A stretch of 64,000 nt of DNA from contig JAGFMI010000014.1 in the NCBI GenBank assembly GCA_021030905.1, forward strand, positions 558,001 through 622,000, given 5' to 3'. The position numbers were made by a program, and so were the translations under genes. Positions 47,630 through 59,413 of this stretch are shown here, in pieces (position 1 is the stretch's first letter; every line of letters starts with the position of its first letter). The notes below the pieces were generated by a model. It was not told where the DNA came from. It was given only the letters and a program-made list of their open reading frames with translations, and made no database searches. Origin of the DNA: Pyrenula massariospora (Eukaryota; Ascomycota; Eurotiomycetes; Pyrenulales; Pyrenulaceae).

Positions 47630-48344
47630 ATGTCGTTGAGCAGCCTTTCGACAGACTCAAGTGAGAACGAAAATATCGGGGGGCTCGACGAATTTGTGGA
47701 GAACATTTCGACGATGACGCTGTCGCCGAGCGGTCACGAATATACCAGTACTGTCGCATCATCGTTAGCAGACGACCACACGTGGGAATCATACTGGATT
47801 CCATTGCTCGCGCAGCGCAACATCACAGTAGTCTCCGGTAGTGGTACGTGTGCACGACTGGGGCAATCCTGTGCTTTAGCTAACTTGTGGTTGCACTTTC
47901 AAAGTGGATGATAGAGTCGCCGGCCGCATATATGCCACAGCAGCTGTTGGAGAAGCATGGAATGCAGTTAGCTCACAGCCCACGGCTCACATCGGTGTGA
48001 CAAGCGGTCATGTTGAAGGTCTCATTGCGTATCTCCGGACCGGATGGATTGGAAGACAAGCATTTCAGGCAATACTGCAGGTCGAAGCATTCCTTAGACT
48101 CCGCATGTCGGCAAGTGGCTTCGAGACGCTCTCGGTGTCGAGCACACCTGGATATCGCTTCAGTCCGTGGTACGACGATGAACCAGAAGATTTCACAATC
48201 TGGTATCATGGAATAAGAGACAGGCTCCAGGATATTTTGGATATTTTACTCCATGTGCCAGAACAAGAAGACAGTGTATCAATTGTCTCCATCATGGACA
48301 TTGATGAGGATCGCAGCGCTGAGGATGAAGGTGCAGAGACCTAA
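47630..48344 (+). CDS. Small acidic protein (~217 aa), unknown function
   Basis: Two exons, 47630-47843 and 47905-48344, are joined across a 61-nt intron (GTACGT donor, TAGCTAACT branch, CAAAG acceptor) in frame. The product begins MSLSSLSTDSSENEN, with a Ser/Glu-rich first 60 residues. A more ordered middle follows (GRIYATAAVGEAWNAV, GHVEGLIAYLRTGWIGRQ) with predicted helices, and the C-terminus is acidic (MDIDEDRSAEDEG). There is no signal peptide or membrane helix. Family not recognised. The middle part containing Trp/Gly-rich helices is the likely folded domain. Confidence 0.6.
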
Positions 48345-48856
48345 GGCTGATTTCCTCAAACATTGAAGTGCATGTCCCAGGAGTGGCGAGGTCGTGAATG
48401 GTCAAAGGGCTTGTGTACCATAGCGATCTCAATTGTATTGCTTGCGGTACACTTGATGAGTTTAAAGTGGTGGCGTTCCCAACGTATCCATGCTTCCTTT
48501 CGAAGGAACTGATCAAAAGTCCTAGTTTTCATATCAAAAGATCAGCAGAGAGCGTCTTCGCCGAATCTCATCGGACAGAAGTTTCATATTCGCTTTGCAC
48601 TCAGAGAGAAGATTAAAGTCGACACCGACAGTTGGTCTGGCACAATCACAGTAGCACCTGTTCGTGCAGCCGGGCTGCGCCATGCTGTCTCAGCCTAAGG
48701 ATGACTCGAAAGAGTTTCATCATTTAAAACACGGGCGAACCAGAAATAGAACATTGCTCACCTGCGGACTTTCGACAGTGTGTATCTCGAGATTTCCATC
48801 CCACCAGCCATCTTGGTCACCAACGCTGAATCGCCTAAAAAACAAGTCCTGCCATT
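48345..48856. other. Intergenic, no gene seen
   Basis: Convergent ~0.5 kb spacer; short plus frames without recognisable content. Confidence 0.5.
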
Positions 48857-49420
48857 TCAGAGTCCTGCGTCGTTTCGCTGTATATCTTTTTCGACATGAT
48901 CCCGTCTTTTTGTCATCAATTCCTCCACTTCCTCACCATTGTCACTTCCGCTGTGTTTCCTCTTTGTACCTTGCGGTACGCTTTGTACTCCAGTTGCCTC
49001 CAGTTTAGCTTCTATTGATTTCTTTCTTTCGGCTTCATGTCCTAGAATTGCAGGGTTGTCTTCTCTCGTTTCGCTCGCGGCTTCTTCGTTCTCGGCCTGA
49101 ACCTGCCTCTCCCTCAATAGCCTTTGCACCTCTGAGTGCCGAAACATAGCAACCTGATCATCCGTAAGCGTCCTCTTGACCCCGTCTTCATAGTAGCCTA
49201 AGAGATCTTCTTCTGCGTCTTCGTAAAAGTGTTCGGCTTCATGTGTGCTGTGACCTTGAGCACTGCTAAACGCAGTCGTGAGCTTTTCTCGGTCAGCTTG
49301 GCGCTGAAAATGATGGGTGTGAAAATTTAGGAGGTCATCCTGGAGAAGTGTAAGCAAAGCAGAAGAGAGGGGGCAGAGACTGACAATAGTGACAGTAGGG
49401 AGGGACGCCCGCAAAGCCAT
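48857..49420 (-). CDS. DUF3807-type conserved fungal protein
   Basis: 187 codons from the ATG at 49420. A 45-nt segment after residue 12 (GTCAGT...CTTAC...CCAG, about 49384-49340) looks like an intron whose length is a multiple of three. The spliced protein would be 172 aa (PTVTI joined to DDLLNFHTHHF), which matches the family N-terminus better. The core MFRHSEVQRLLRERQVQAEN and the basic tail GTKRKHSGS / TKRRD are characteristic of this small, charged, probably nuclear family. Function unknown. The surrounding helices are Glu/Arg-rich. Confidence 0.65.
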   Translation of the reverse strand: MALRASLPTVTIVSLCPLSSALLTLLQDDLLNFHTHHFQRQADREKLTTAFSSAQGHSTHEAEHFYEDAEEDLLGYYEDGVKRTLTDDQVAMFRHSEVQRLLRERQVQAENEEAASETREDNPAILGHEAERKKSIEAKLEATGVQSVPQGTKRKHSGSDNGEEVEELMTKRRDHVEKDIQRNDAGL

Positions 49421-49985
49421 GGGTTACTCAAGTTCGAAGGGGGGGGGCTCATGAGGAAGCTGAATGGGTTACTTGGCAAGGAGACTGTGAGAGGACTGGG
49501 TCGGCGAAGTGCAATACACTTTAAAAGTATGTAATAAAGACATAAATACTATTGCGACCCCTAGGAACAATGAGCCTATCAGTGGATTTTATTATTGTGG
49601 TACTGCTAGGTCGAAGTGCGACGCGGTTCTTAGTCCGGAGCCCGTGACTGAAGGTTTGTAGGTAAGTTGCCGAGGTTATTCCGATCTTGAAGATCCGGGG
49701 GAGGTTGAGCCTTGCTGTATCTATACTTTTTCTTTTACTGACATTGGTTTTCAAAATTTACTGCACACCTATGTACAGCTTGAAAGACGCACTTTATATG
49801 TACGTATATCTTGTCTAAATTTATTCTAGATATCTATGTGCAGTCCGAGCAAAGTCTATATACTAATGTGCTGCTTTAAGGACTAAGAAAATCATCGACA
49901 TGTTCCTCGCTCCGTTCTTTCGTAGCCAGCTCTTAAGATTCCTTATACATTCGCACATCAGTTATGCTGTCTCCAACAGCTTTTT
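49421..49985. other. Intergenic, no gene seen
   Basis: About 0.6 kb, AT-rich at 49730-49880. Contains a run of G near 49440. No ORF accepted. Confidence 0.5.
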
Positions 49986-51190
49986 TTATGTCTCAATATC
50001 CCCACAACCTCTCTGGATCCACCATCCACTGCCTGGCGCCCCAACATTCTCATCCTCTGTATTCCCACCGACCCCAAGAACCCCCATCCCACATCTGAGG
50101 CTCGTAAACTCCAGCCTGCATTCTCCTGTTTTTGGATTACTCGCCATCGCTGCACATCCGTCCGTGTCTATGCATAGTTGACAGCATGAACTTGCATCCG
50201 CCGTGTTGGTGACCGCAACCGCGCCGGGCCCGTTAGGTGAGTCGTCTACTTCAATGATGGAACGGTCTCCGCCGGCGGCCGCAGATGTCATCGCTGAAGG
50301 CGCGCAGGAAGGATTGAGAGTTACAGTTGAGGCGGGTAAGGAAGAGTTGGTGGCAGTTGCGGCGCCACATGTGGCCTCAAATGTCGAAACTGCAGTCGCA
50401 ACACCAAGAGCGGTATTAGAGTGTGTAACGGTAATAGTTGTAGTTGAAGCGGCACGTTGCGTGATGAAGATGGTTCGAGTGGTATATACGGCAGTATTAG
50501 GAGTTGAGAGGGTTGATGTAGTCGTGATCGTCGAAGAAGGATCGGTTACGGTGGAAGTGGTGACAAGGTGAGTAGTTGTTGCGGCTGTACAAGCAAGGGC
50601 AACTGGGAGAAGGGTCCCTTGAGAGTCTTGTCGAAGCTGGATGGCTGCGGCTCGGAGAGAGGGGAAAGGGTTTGGGTGACGTTTTACTTGAGAGGATGGG
50701 GAGGCGTATACTGTTGTTGTAGATGGAACTATTCTATAGAGTGGTCGTTAGCAAGAGCGAGTCGGAAACAGCAGAGCTGGGTGAGCCCATACAGAGTCGT
50801 GTTTGTTCTTGCGGCGCAGTTGGTAACGGTTGAGGTTATGGTGACAAGATTGGAGCTTCCCACGGTTGTTTGGGCGTTGTTGTTGACTGTGACTGTGCCC
50901 GAAAAGGATGTCGCAGTTGCGGAATATATGATAATCGTATTCGAGATAGTCTTGGTAGCTGGCGTTACCGTCGAAGTCTCGGTGTGGCCAGCAACTGTTT
51001 CTTCAAGCGTGTCATAGCTGGTCAACTGTGTGGATGTTGTTGAAGTTGGCAAGGGATTTGGGGCGGATGTCGTGCTCGACATCTGCGTCATGCATGCTTC
51101 CGAGGTCACGACATTTGTGGAGTAGGATTGGGCTGCCACGAGCTCTAGCAGGCCAACTGGAAGAGAGAGTAATGCAAGCAAAGAACGCAT
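49986..51190 (-). CDS. Secreted Ser/Thr-rich protein with C-terminal PAN/apple-like domain
   Basis: Two exons, 51190-50793 and 50733-49986, are joined across a 59-nt intron (GTATGG donor, GCTAACG branch, CTATAG acceptor) in frame, giving 381 aa. The first 20 residues (MRSLLALLSLPVGLLELVAA) form a signal peptide. About 260 residues dominated by Thr, Ser, Ala and Val follow, with N-x-S/T sites; this is a heavily O-glycosylated stalk typical of fungal cell-wall proteins. The C-terminal ~90 residues contain Cys-rich SCCQLCIDTDGCAAMA and GECRLEF, the spacing of PAN/apple-type carbohydrate- or protein-binding modules. No GPI signal is apparent. Likely a secreted wall or adhesive protein. Confidence 0.78.
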
Positions 51191-52330
51191 CGTGATGAGG
51201 ATGTTTTAAAAGATTAGGAAAACTTTGGACAGAAAGAACGAGGACCTAAGGAAATGCAGGAAGCGCGTCGCTATTTACCTTTGCCAAAATTAATGAAGTA
51301 GTATTAACCATGTCCACGCCCCAACCCATTCCCATAGCGTATACCACGCCACAACGTTCTCGCAGCCGCACTAGCTAGCGCCTATTATGAAATTAAAACC
51401 CTCGGAATTTTGCACATCCACAGTCACCGTTGATCCATTAATGTAAGCAAGAGCCAAATTTCCAAAAGAAGCTTTTATCACCCGCCGACGCGGGAGCCAC
51501 GCGAGGCAATCTGTTGAGCAGCGTTGGGCAAAAAATCCCCGAACAAGTAAGCCTCAGGGCAACATCGGGCCTAGCAGGTGAAATGACCCGCAGTAGGGGT
51601 AAGAAAAGGTTGAAAATAAGCGGGTCGATCATGTCGCCATCCGTGCGGCCCAAGGACACATTACGATTGGAGGGGGGGAGCTGGGTGGTGTTTCTTTGAT
51701 TGAAACATGAACGTAATTTCAAAGTGACGAGGGCATATTGCGATTGACGAGTTGGTTTCATGACAGCAAAACATTTCGTTTCCGACTGCGCTGTGTGAGG
51801 TTGCACGGCAGTCTGCAACTCAACGGAAGCGGGGGAAGACTTTTCGTTGGAAGAAAAGCTTCACGGACCCGACTCGGCCTCTCAGAGTCGCCAAGAAGTG
51901 GTGCGGGCGTTGAATGGCCCAGCTCGCGAAAAAGGGGGAACATGTCTGTCTCACAGTGGCCTGACCACCAGTTGGGGAAAGGGTGGCATTGCATGATACG
52001 CTTCTGTAGCTCAACTTTGCGGTCTTGAAGCATTTGAAAGAAGCTGAATCTAGGGACATGATACACACACACAATCTGATTGCACGATGCGACTTGATTG
52101 GATGCAGTCAATCTGAGGGGTTTTGAGTTTGGGGTACTATCTTAATGCCTCTTCACATGCTGAGACCAGGTTGCTGCTAGAGCTAGATCTAGAGGTATGG
52201 ATCAAATCTTTTCCCGCACGCACCTCTCCTTCCACTCAAGGTAACTGTCTCTTCAGTGTAACCGCACTACGTCGCGTGGATTTCCTTCAGCTGCTTTCTC
52301 CACTCTCCACGGGTTTCGAGAAATTTCCCT
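51191..52330. other. Intergenic, no gene seen
   Basis: About 1.1 kb between two minus-strand genes. Short frames on both strands; none accepted. Includes the promoter of the Ser/Thr-rich gene and the RPS13 3' flank. Confidence 0.5.
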
Positions 52331-53093
52331 TCATGCAACAAGTGTACTAGCAGTGTTGCTCTCGTATCTCCATGTTGGTGGCAGAACACCAACGGTCTTG
52401 TAGTATCGACTAAGGCGATGGATACGGGACTCAATGAGAATGAGGCGAAATTTGGAATCCTTGTCTTTTCGGTTGCGTTCAAGGTGCTTACGGACAGCCA
52501 CGGCCTGAAGTTGGATGAGTAGCTGTTTCTCTGACGCAACGAAGCAGTGTGTCGTGATTAAGGATTGTGACCAAAGATTGATCGACGTACCTTCTTGATC
52601 AACATGTACAGGTCTTCTGGAATCTCGGGTGCAAGCCCTGTTTCAGATCACTCTGTCAGCCATCGTAGACCAAAACAGAGGCATATCCAAGTAGGTAGGT
52701 CCTTGAAATCAATTGCCAGCAGCAAATGATTTCATTTAATTCTAACCGTCCATCTCTTACAAAGCACTCAAGCTAATAAACGTTTTCACAGGAATTCGTA
52801 CCGTTGCTCTTGAGTATTCTGAGGATTTTGTTTCCTGAACTACTAGTCAGCCATGACATATGAATCAGCCAACTTCCACTTGCGATCGTACCAGTAACAA
52901 CCTTCACCTGCGCAACTCCATGACTATCCCGCAACTGGACACCAATTTGCGATGGTGTGGCGCCTTTCTTTGCCATCCGACATATTTGCTCGACAACCTG
53001 ATCTGGTGTAGATTTGAACCATGACGGAACGCTGCGGGAGTAAGGAATCGCAGAGGCGCTGATGCCTTTGCCTTTACTATGGAGACGGCCCAT
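52331..53093 (-). CDS. RPS13: 40S ribosomal protein S13 (uS15)
   Basis: Four exons, 53093-52892, 52834-52802, 52637-52591 and 52504-52331, give exactly 151 aa, the family length. The start [18 protein letters not shown] is diagnostic; an in-frame ATG five codons upstream is ignored for that reason. Later blocks also match uS15: [18 protein letters not shown] joined to [26 protein letters not shown], and [17 protein letters not shown] with [10 protein letters not shown]. The protein is a component of the small ribosomal subunit platform. The introns are 57, 164 and 86 nt; the 164-nt second intron is unusually long for this window. Confidence 0.97.
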
Positions 53094-54416
53094 GTTATAT
53101 GACTGCAAAAGGCGAACGGCGTGAGAGCAAGAGCTGGTGTAGTTGGTGGTCGCAGTTTTGATTTTGACTTTTGAGGATGTACAAAAGCTGGGATATGTGG
53201 ATCACGTGAAGCGCTAGGCTATATTAAGTCAAAGCTCGATTATAGCGCCATTTTGCGTGGCACACGAATTTTTTTAACGCCGTAACATAACACCACCTAT
53301 GCACACAACAATACCGATGCTGAGGTTAAGACCAAATTCCACCGCATACAGAACGTAGAAAACTTGACTCTTTGATCTATGAACCATGTATGTGAGCCCG
53401 GAACCTCCCTTTTATCATACTTCTTACATGCCTATCTTGATGAACAACACCAAATCAAAAAATTATTTCTGGTACCTCTTATGTCAGAAGCACTCAACCC
53501 GCTTCGATGATCTTAATGGACTTCTGATAATTCTCATGATTGTTCTGATGCATGCTGTCCCGTCATGCAAGTTTGCTGATAATGTCACTTAATAGGGAAA
53601 TCAAACTTTACCATTAGGACATAGCAATTTCCCTTAATACGATGGACCTTCAAGACAGGGGAGACGTATTTCTAAGCTATTCAATTCATCCACCACATTG
53701 GTCTATCGTAAAACGAGACATTCAGGCCATGCGTGAGGGGGAGATTATATTAGGCAACGATATTTCTGGTATGAATGATCAAATGTATTAGGTTTCTATC
53801 TAAGCAAACGATACAGAAGAAAATGTGTCATATAATCTTTTACAGCATGATGTAAAGCCGTGGATATTCCATACATGATCTGCATCGTGAAGAAGGGAAA
53901 AGCCGTTCATTAACTCGCCCATTAGTATAAGACCCCTGAAAAGGTTTTATGAAGGAAAAGCAATCTTCATGCCCAACCAACTCGTGCATATCAAAGCGTA
54001 ACATAGCCTGTAAATGCGAGATGAGTATATGGGTCGGTTTTCCGCGAGCTGAATGTGTGTGCCTGTCCTTAGTTCCAGCAGCTCGTACGTTCTCCAGCAA
54101 TTGATATGTAAACACAGGCATAGTAGAAGGAGTAGCAACAAATCATACTTGCAAAATCTCAGAACCAATCAATCACAAAGGGAAATTCGCTAAATGCACG
54201 TGTGCCTCCTAGAACAGTCCTCCATTTTGGATGCAGGTACCATGCCATTTTGGTCGTGCGTAAGATCTACGATAACGCATCAAATCGTATGCATGACATC
54301 CATAAGACCCTGAAATCAAATCGCAAATAAACCACCCATGAAATTATGAAACACTTATTGCTCATTAGAGCTGATTTATCTCTTGATCGTCTTCATTTCG
54401 TTCTTCGTCATACAAC
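53094..54416. other. Intergenic, no gene seen
   Basis: About 1.3 kb: promoter of RPS13 and 3' flank of the AT-hook gene. A CACGTGA element lies about 110 bases upstream of the RPS13 ATG (53203-53209). No ORF accepted. Confidence 0.5.
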
Positions 54417-55680
54417 TCATGGCCCCGATTGGATGGTAGGAAACTGAGGGCCTGGCGACGTCATCGCTTTTCTCGAGCTTTCACGGCTCGGGATTACTGG
54501 ACCAGCTGTCCCAGGTGCCGTAGCGCTAACAGGGGACGCATATGGAAGGTTTGAGGACGGGGCATTTGCAGCAATCCAGGATGGTCTTGTTGTCTGCGCT
54601 GGGGAAGGCTGCGCGGGCGGATAAGGTGATGTAACTTGCGTTACTGTCGTAGGTTGGGGAGGTTGAGGATTTTGGCTTGGAGTAGGGTTCGAGGTTTGAG
54701 GTGCGACTAGTTCACGTGGACTCTGTGCAAGGAACGTTCCTCTTCGGTCTCCAGGGCTCGGCGGAGCTGGAGCGCTTAGGTCGCCAGGAAAACTCGAAGG
54801 CCCCGGTGTGCCCGTAGATGGTGTCATGACACGATCAATCTGCATGGAGGAACCTGGAGAGACAGGGGGTTTTTTGGGCGGTCTTTTCTTCGGGGGTTCA
54901 TATTTTTCTCCTCTTGCCTCAGCAAGCGCGATAGCTGCCTCTCGGTCTGCCCTGCTTGGCCGGCCGCGCTTTTTCTTCGGCTCGCTTCCCGCATCACTCG
55001 GAGATTGCTGAGCTGGTGAAGAAAGTGTGATTGGCCCTGCAGATTGAAAAGTTGGATCAGTATTAGGTGGACGAGGCTGGATGGCACGCCCTCCTGCTGT
55101 TGGAAGATCCTGATCGGTCTGAGATCGCTTGCGAGGGACTATTGGTGGCGGCAAAATTGGCGGTGGGACTTGTGGACGTTGATAGTAGCCCTGAGGCTGG
55201 TAATAGGGCATTCCGCCTCGGTAAAGGTCATCGTAGACTTCCTTACAGGCTCGCAGCGGCCGATCTAGAGGTTGTGTCAGATTCTTAGTATCCAGATCTC
55301 CTCTGTTTCGCGTCAAGCGCTTAATAGTCGAGCCAACCTGCTCCCGTACCGTACGCTTGCGGTCTATTCAACGATGCAACCTTGGGCAAGAACTAGATTC
55401 GCGTACCTGGCGGTAGAGGGGTGTTGTCCCAATCCGGCACAATCCTGTTATCCACGATCAATCTCGACAGCCCGCCTGCAAGCCCTACAGGATGTTGGGG
55501 CGCGTATTTGATGATGGAGGTCAAGAGGTTAATCTATGTGTTCATGCATGCCAGGGTTAGTCGAGCGCTTCACAGATTTGGCGAGATTTGAGTAGGCGCG
55601 GGGACCTGGGACTCGTGCTGTTTGAGCCACACACGAACCTTTTCTTCCTCCGACCACGGTTTACCCCCTGCACTCGACAT
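54417..55680 (-). CDS. SANT-like / AT-hook nuclear protein
   Basis: Three exons, 55680-55639, 55533-55407 and 55363-54417, join in frame to 371 aa (introns 105 and 43 nt). The N-terminus KPWSEEEK joined to INLLTSIIKYA resembles the first helix of a Myb/SANT-like domain as found in many fungal proteins. Around residue 170 the segment KKKRGRPSRADREA is an AT-hook (core GRP flanked by basic residues), which binds the minor groove of AT-rich DNA. A KKRPPKKPP segment follows. The remainder is Pro/Ser/Gln-rich and disordered. The protein probably acts in chromatin or transcription; the target is unknown. Confidence 0.75.
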
Positions 55681-58600
55681 CCTCGAAAAGTTCTTGTGTC
55701 ATGGGTCAGAATTTGTCGCGTTCCATGCTATTTGAGGGAGTGGAAGAGAAGATTTCGAGCACAAGAGGCGAGGCTCCGATGGTGAAGTTGTGCTCTAGCG
55801 AAGTGCAAGAATACCCATGATCGGAGGGGGCGCAGTGGGTACTTTCTGGGCTGTCGATGTTGACCAGGGTGGCCAAGAGGTACAAACAAAGGAAAAAGAG
55901 AAGGAATGGTAGGCAGCAGTAACGAGCGACGAGGCGTTTGTAGGAGGCAAAATGATATGCGGTCAAAAAGAGGGCCGTTTTGGAGTCAGCTCTGTACCAG
56001 GCATGTACCTAAAGTACCTGGACCTGGGTGAGCTAGCTAGCGGGATGTACCAACGGCCAGGAGATCCCCTATTCCGCTACCAGACTGGGCTGGGACGAGG
56101 TCAGCGAGAAATTAGGCCAATACTGTGCCTCCTGCAGCTGGCAGTCTCTGGAGCCCTTCGCCGGGCGTCGCGGAGGGCTTGTATTGGAAGAAAAGGCGAT
56201 GCACCAATTCACGCGGAAACATGGGGCGATTCTTGCCGGCCGCGCAGCCTGGGCCTCGGAGGGGGGGGGGCAAAGAACAGAAGTGCGTCGCGATGCACGC
56301 AAGGGCACCATTGTTGCGTGCATTCGTGCTAGACTGGAAGGATGTCTGGTTCGAGGCAGCGCAGACTCTAGGGCGACCCGAAGCGGCCTGGCAATCCTGG
56401 GACGCGCGAGGGATCGCAGGCAGGAAAGCCTCCGAAAGGGCCTGGGGGGCCCGCACCAGAGATTGCCCGCAGGTGTAGCGTTTCGCAGGTACCTTTTCGC
56501 GCGCTGCACGCCTCGCCGGTACTTGCGCATCCTCCGGCCCCCCACCACCCAACCCCCTTCCCTCACGCACTCCCCTTTTCCTGTCGTTTCGAGCGACAGT
56601 TGGGCATCTTGAAACCGATCGTACCGCGATTCTCCTGGCCGGGGGCCTTGCGCAACATCAGGTTTGGTGGAGACGCGGCGGCCAATCCAGGGAGATCCCG
56701 TCGCTTCCTTGCGCGGGAGGCGTCTTTGGGGGTTGGCCTCGCCCGGCACAGCCAACCACCGCCGGGGAGCCCGCCAAGTCCAGAGGGTGTTCGTTGCGGA
56801 TCCTGAAAATCTGTCGCGGTTGCCTCCCAATCACCGCCAGCCCTTCAACCTCCTGTCATCCTCTTTCGATCGTCTTCCAGTTTCGACCGGGTTGCTGGCC
56901 AGCTGAGAACCTCCTTTTGAAGCCATCCTCTGCCAACTTTGGGCGCGATTACGACCCTTTCCGGCAGGCGAAGGGGTACGAACGCTCCAAGAACGGCCCA
57001 GTAGTCCGATCAGGTACGAGCTCAGCAGAAAGAGATGGCGCCAGACGCTCTTGCTCGGATCGCATTTCAAATCACGTCTGGCTGAAAGTCGGGCACAGTT
57101 GACGATCAAGAATCCCTCCTTGCTCGCCTCTCCTGAGACTGCTCTCTTTATACCTCGTCCTCTCACCGCTGATCCCCCGCTACTGCAGCGACACCTCATC
57201 GGAAAATTGATGATACCCAACGGTGCCAGGAGATGCCACGTTGCCCACCATGATAAGTCTGGCCTGAATCTCGTCTCTCCTGGTCCGGGGGGGAGGGCTG
57301 AACCTCTGACTTTAGGCTTGATGACTTGTCACTGGCCCGCTATGCGGCGTTTGCATTTTGCATGAGACACCTGGTCTATCGGCTGAGACCCTGGTCAGCC
57401 TCACGAGCGTTTAGATAGCCTATCTCATATTTTATTCTGACATCAATTTTGCGCCATTGATCTGTACCCATGCCATTCAACTGCTGTCTTTACTTCAAAT
57501 CCAGGATATAGACCGGCTTATCTATGTAAATGATATTCTACCTGTCATAAGGTCCACCGATCGACGAGTGCTCCACTCTACTGAAGCCGAGGGTCGGTTA
57601 ACATCCGATTGACATGCAGGAGTTCGGTGTATATACGGTAATCGTCTAGTCCATTCACGAACTCACCTTCTCCATCGTGTCTACCGATCAAAATTTATCA
57701 GTCCCGAAGCTTCAGCGTACCGACGCATACAGGTAAAACAGGTAAAACAGATGGCATACTGGGGCGACAATTCGAGCGCATCTTTTGACACATACGCATT
57801 TTTGATTGTTGAACAATCGCACCGATGATTCTCGCTTGGTAAGAAAAAATTCCGGCTGAGAAAGATGTTGCCGTGCTATCAAGGTACGGTATGCGTGACC
57901 GAGATCTCACCAATCACGTGACCGCACATCCATGCTCCGCGGCTGGAAACCACATGCTGACGATATGAGAGCACAAACACCTGATTGTCTCGTGAATGAA
58001 GCCTCTTGTGATCATAGTTTACCTATGTTTGAAATGACAGGGTCTCGTAGCTGAAATTGCTAGGTTTTGGCATTGCAGATTTGTCTGTTCAAGCCTTTTA
58101 AACCTTTATACTATGGAATAAATTCAGTCTACAATGCTCTAAGATCGAAACGTCACTAGTTCTACAAATTCTTGATTTGACTTCATGTCTAATTCCGCTA
58201 ATTGTCCTAGGTTTATTGGTTAAACTTCAGCTGTGCAATAGCAGCTTTCAGTATCTTCTTCACCTAGTAGAACTTTTGGTGCCTGGCAATGTATTTTGAA
58301 TGAGCGGAACCTCAAGCGGCTATACGAGGTACTCTTCGCAAAGAGAGCATCGACTTTTTTGGAAGTCTACAAGCTCGCTATATCTTTGGTTCTGGGTTAA
58401 CGCACGCCTCTCGGGCTTGAATTCTCGTTGCACGTCCTGCTTCAAACGGCTGACACGGTACACCGAAAACAGCCCATGCAGAGTCTGACCCACTGCAAAA
58501 ACTGAGGCTGTTGAGGCTGTGACAGCTCTGGACATTCATACTCTGTCATTGTAGGGTAGCCATCAACGTCTCACGCTACTTTCATGTCTGTTTTCTTCTC

Positions 58601-58789
58601 GGACCGATGTCTCTGGCGAACAGATGGATAGCTTCCTCATGGCATCTGCGCAGAATTAAGGAGCGCCACTCGGCGTATTCTGCACTGTTAGTAAAAAGCA
58701 CAATATAATCATAGATACGGTAGGTGTTGACATTTTCTGCCCACAGATGTGCCTTGCGGTTCGACTTAAGATATGTCACTGACGCGGGC
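55681..58789. other. Long noncoding region including a GC-rich block
   Basis: About 3.1 kb without an accepted gene. From ~56040 to ~57160 both strands are open for long stretches in several frames because of high GC content, including a run of at least nine G near 56262. The predicted peptides are Arg/Pro/Gly-rich with no domain, as expected for noncoding GC-rich DNA. The rest (57400-58560) is AT-richer and featureless. Confidence 0.45.
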
Positions 58790-59413
58790 AGCGGGTGGGA
58801 TAGACCAAAATTCCAGTGGTCTCTCAAGCTCGTTAATACAAACGTCGAAACCTAGAGCAACTCGAGCCTTCATTCACTCGACGAACCGATTGCTTTTCTT
58901 CTCCACCTCCACAGACGAGATCTCCAGCCACGCGGCCCACTTGGCATCTCCGCTTCCTGACATCATGCTCTTTCAGGCTTAGCGGTAGCCGAGCAATTGG
59001 TCCGCTCTGCATCTTCTCCAGAAAAGCCACACAACAGCTTCCAGGATCCAGCACATCCTATCGGCCCTTCTCACCGCTCGCCTCAATCGCCTCGTTTTCT
59101 CGCTTTCGACGCACCCTGAGGATGGCGGCTTGGTCGAAAACGGATTCCAGAGCTCTGGGTCTGCGGGGAAGGTCCTGTCTAGCTCTTCTAGTGCTTGAAG
59201 AGTACTGCTGTCGGGACTTCTCGCCCGGGTACCTTGCGTCATGGATGCTCGATGACGCTCAATTGAACGTAAAGCAGTGAGCTGAGGATGGTGTTCTTCT
59301 GCTACATATTCCGGGTGTCTCCCGAAGGTATAGGCAACGCTTCGTGGTAAAGCTCTACTTTCTTCTTTGTTGGTCGATATGAAATGCCTTATCCATCTCC
59401 TGTTTGCGGCCAT
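58790..59413 (-). pseudogene. Possible decayed ORF antisense to invertase start
   Basis: A 144-codon minus frame from 59413 overlaps the start of the GH32 gene and ends at 58979. Below it, another frame reads SGSGDAKWAAWLEISSVEVE and then, after one TGA, MKARVALGFDVCINELERP. The protein-like text interrupted by stops suggests a decayed gene, but no family is recognised and part of it may be chance antisense coding. Confidence 0.2.

Noticed and set aside
49986-51017. Long plus-strand ORFs (Val/Thr-rich) at 50203-50571 and 50568-51017
   Set aside because: Antisense shadow of the Ser/Thr-rich secreted protein gene on the minus strand.
56069-56830. 253-codon minus ORF
   Set aside because: Arg/Pro/Gly-rich with no domain, and the other strand is equally open; explained by high GC content.
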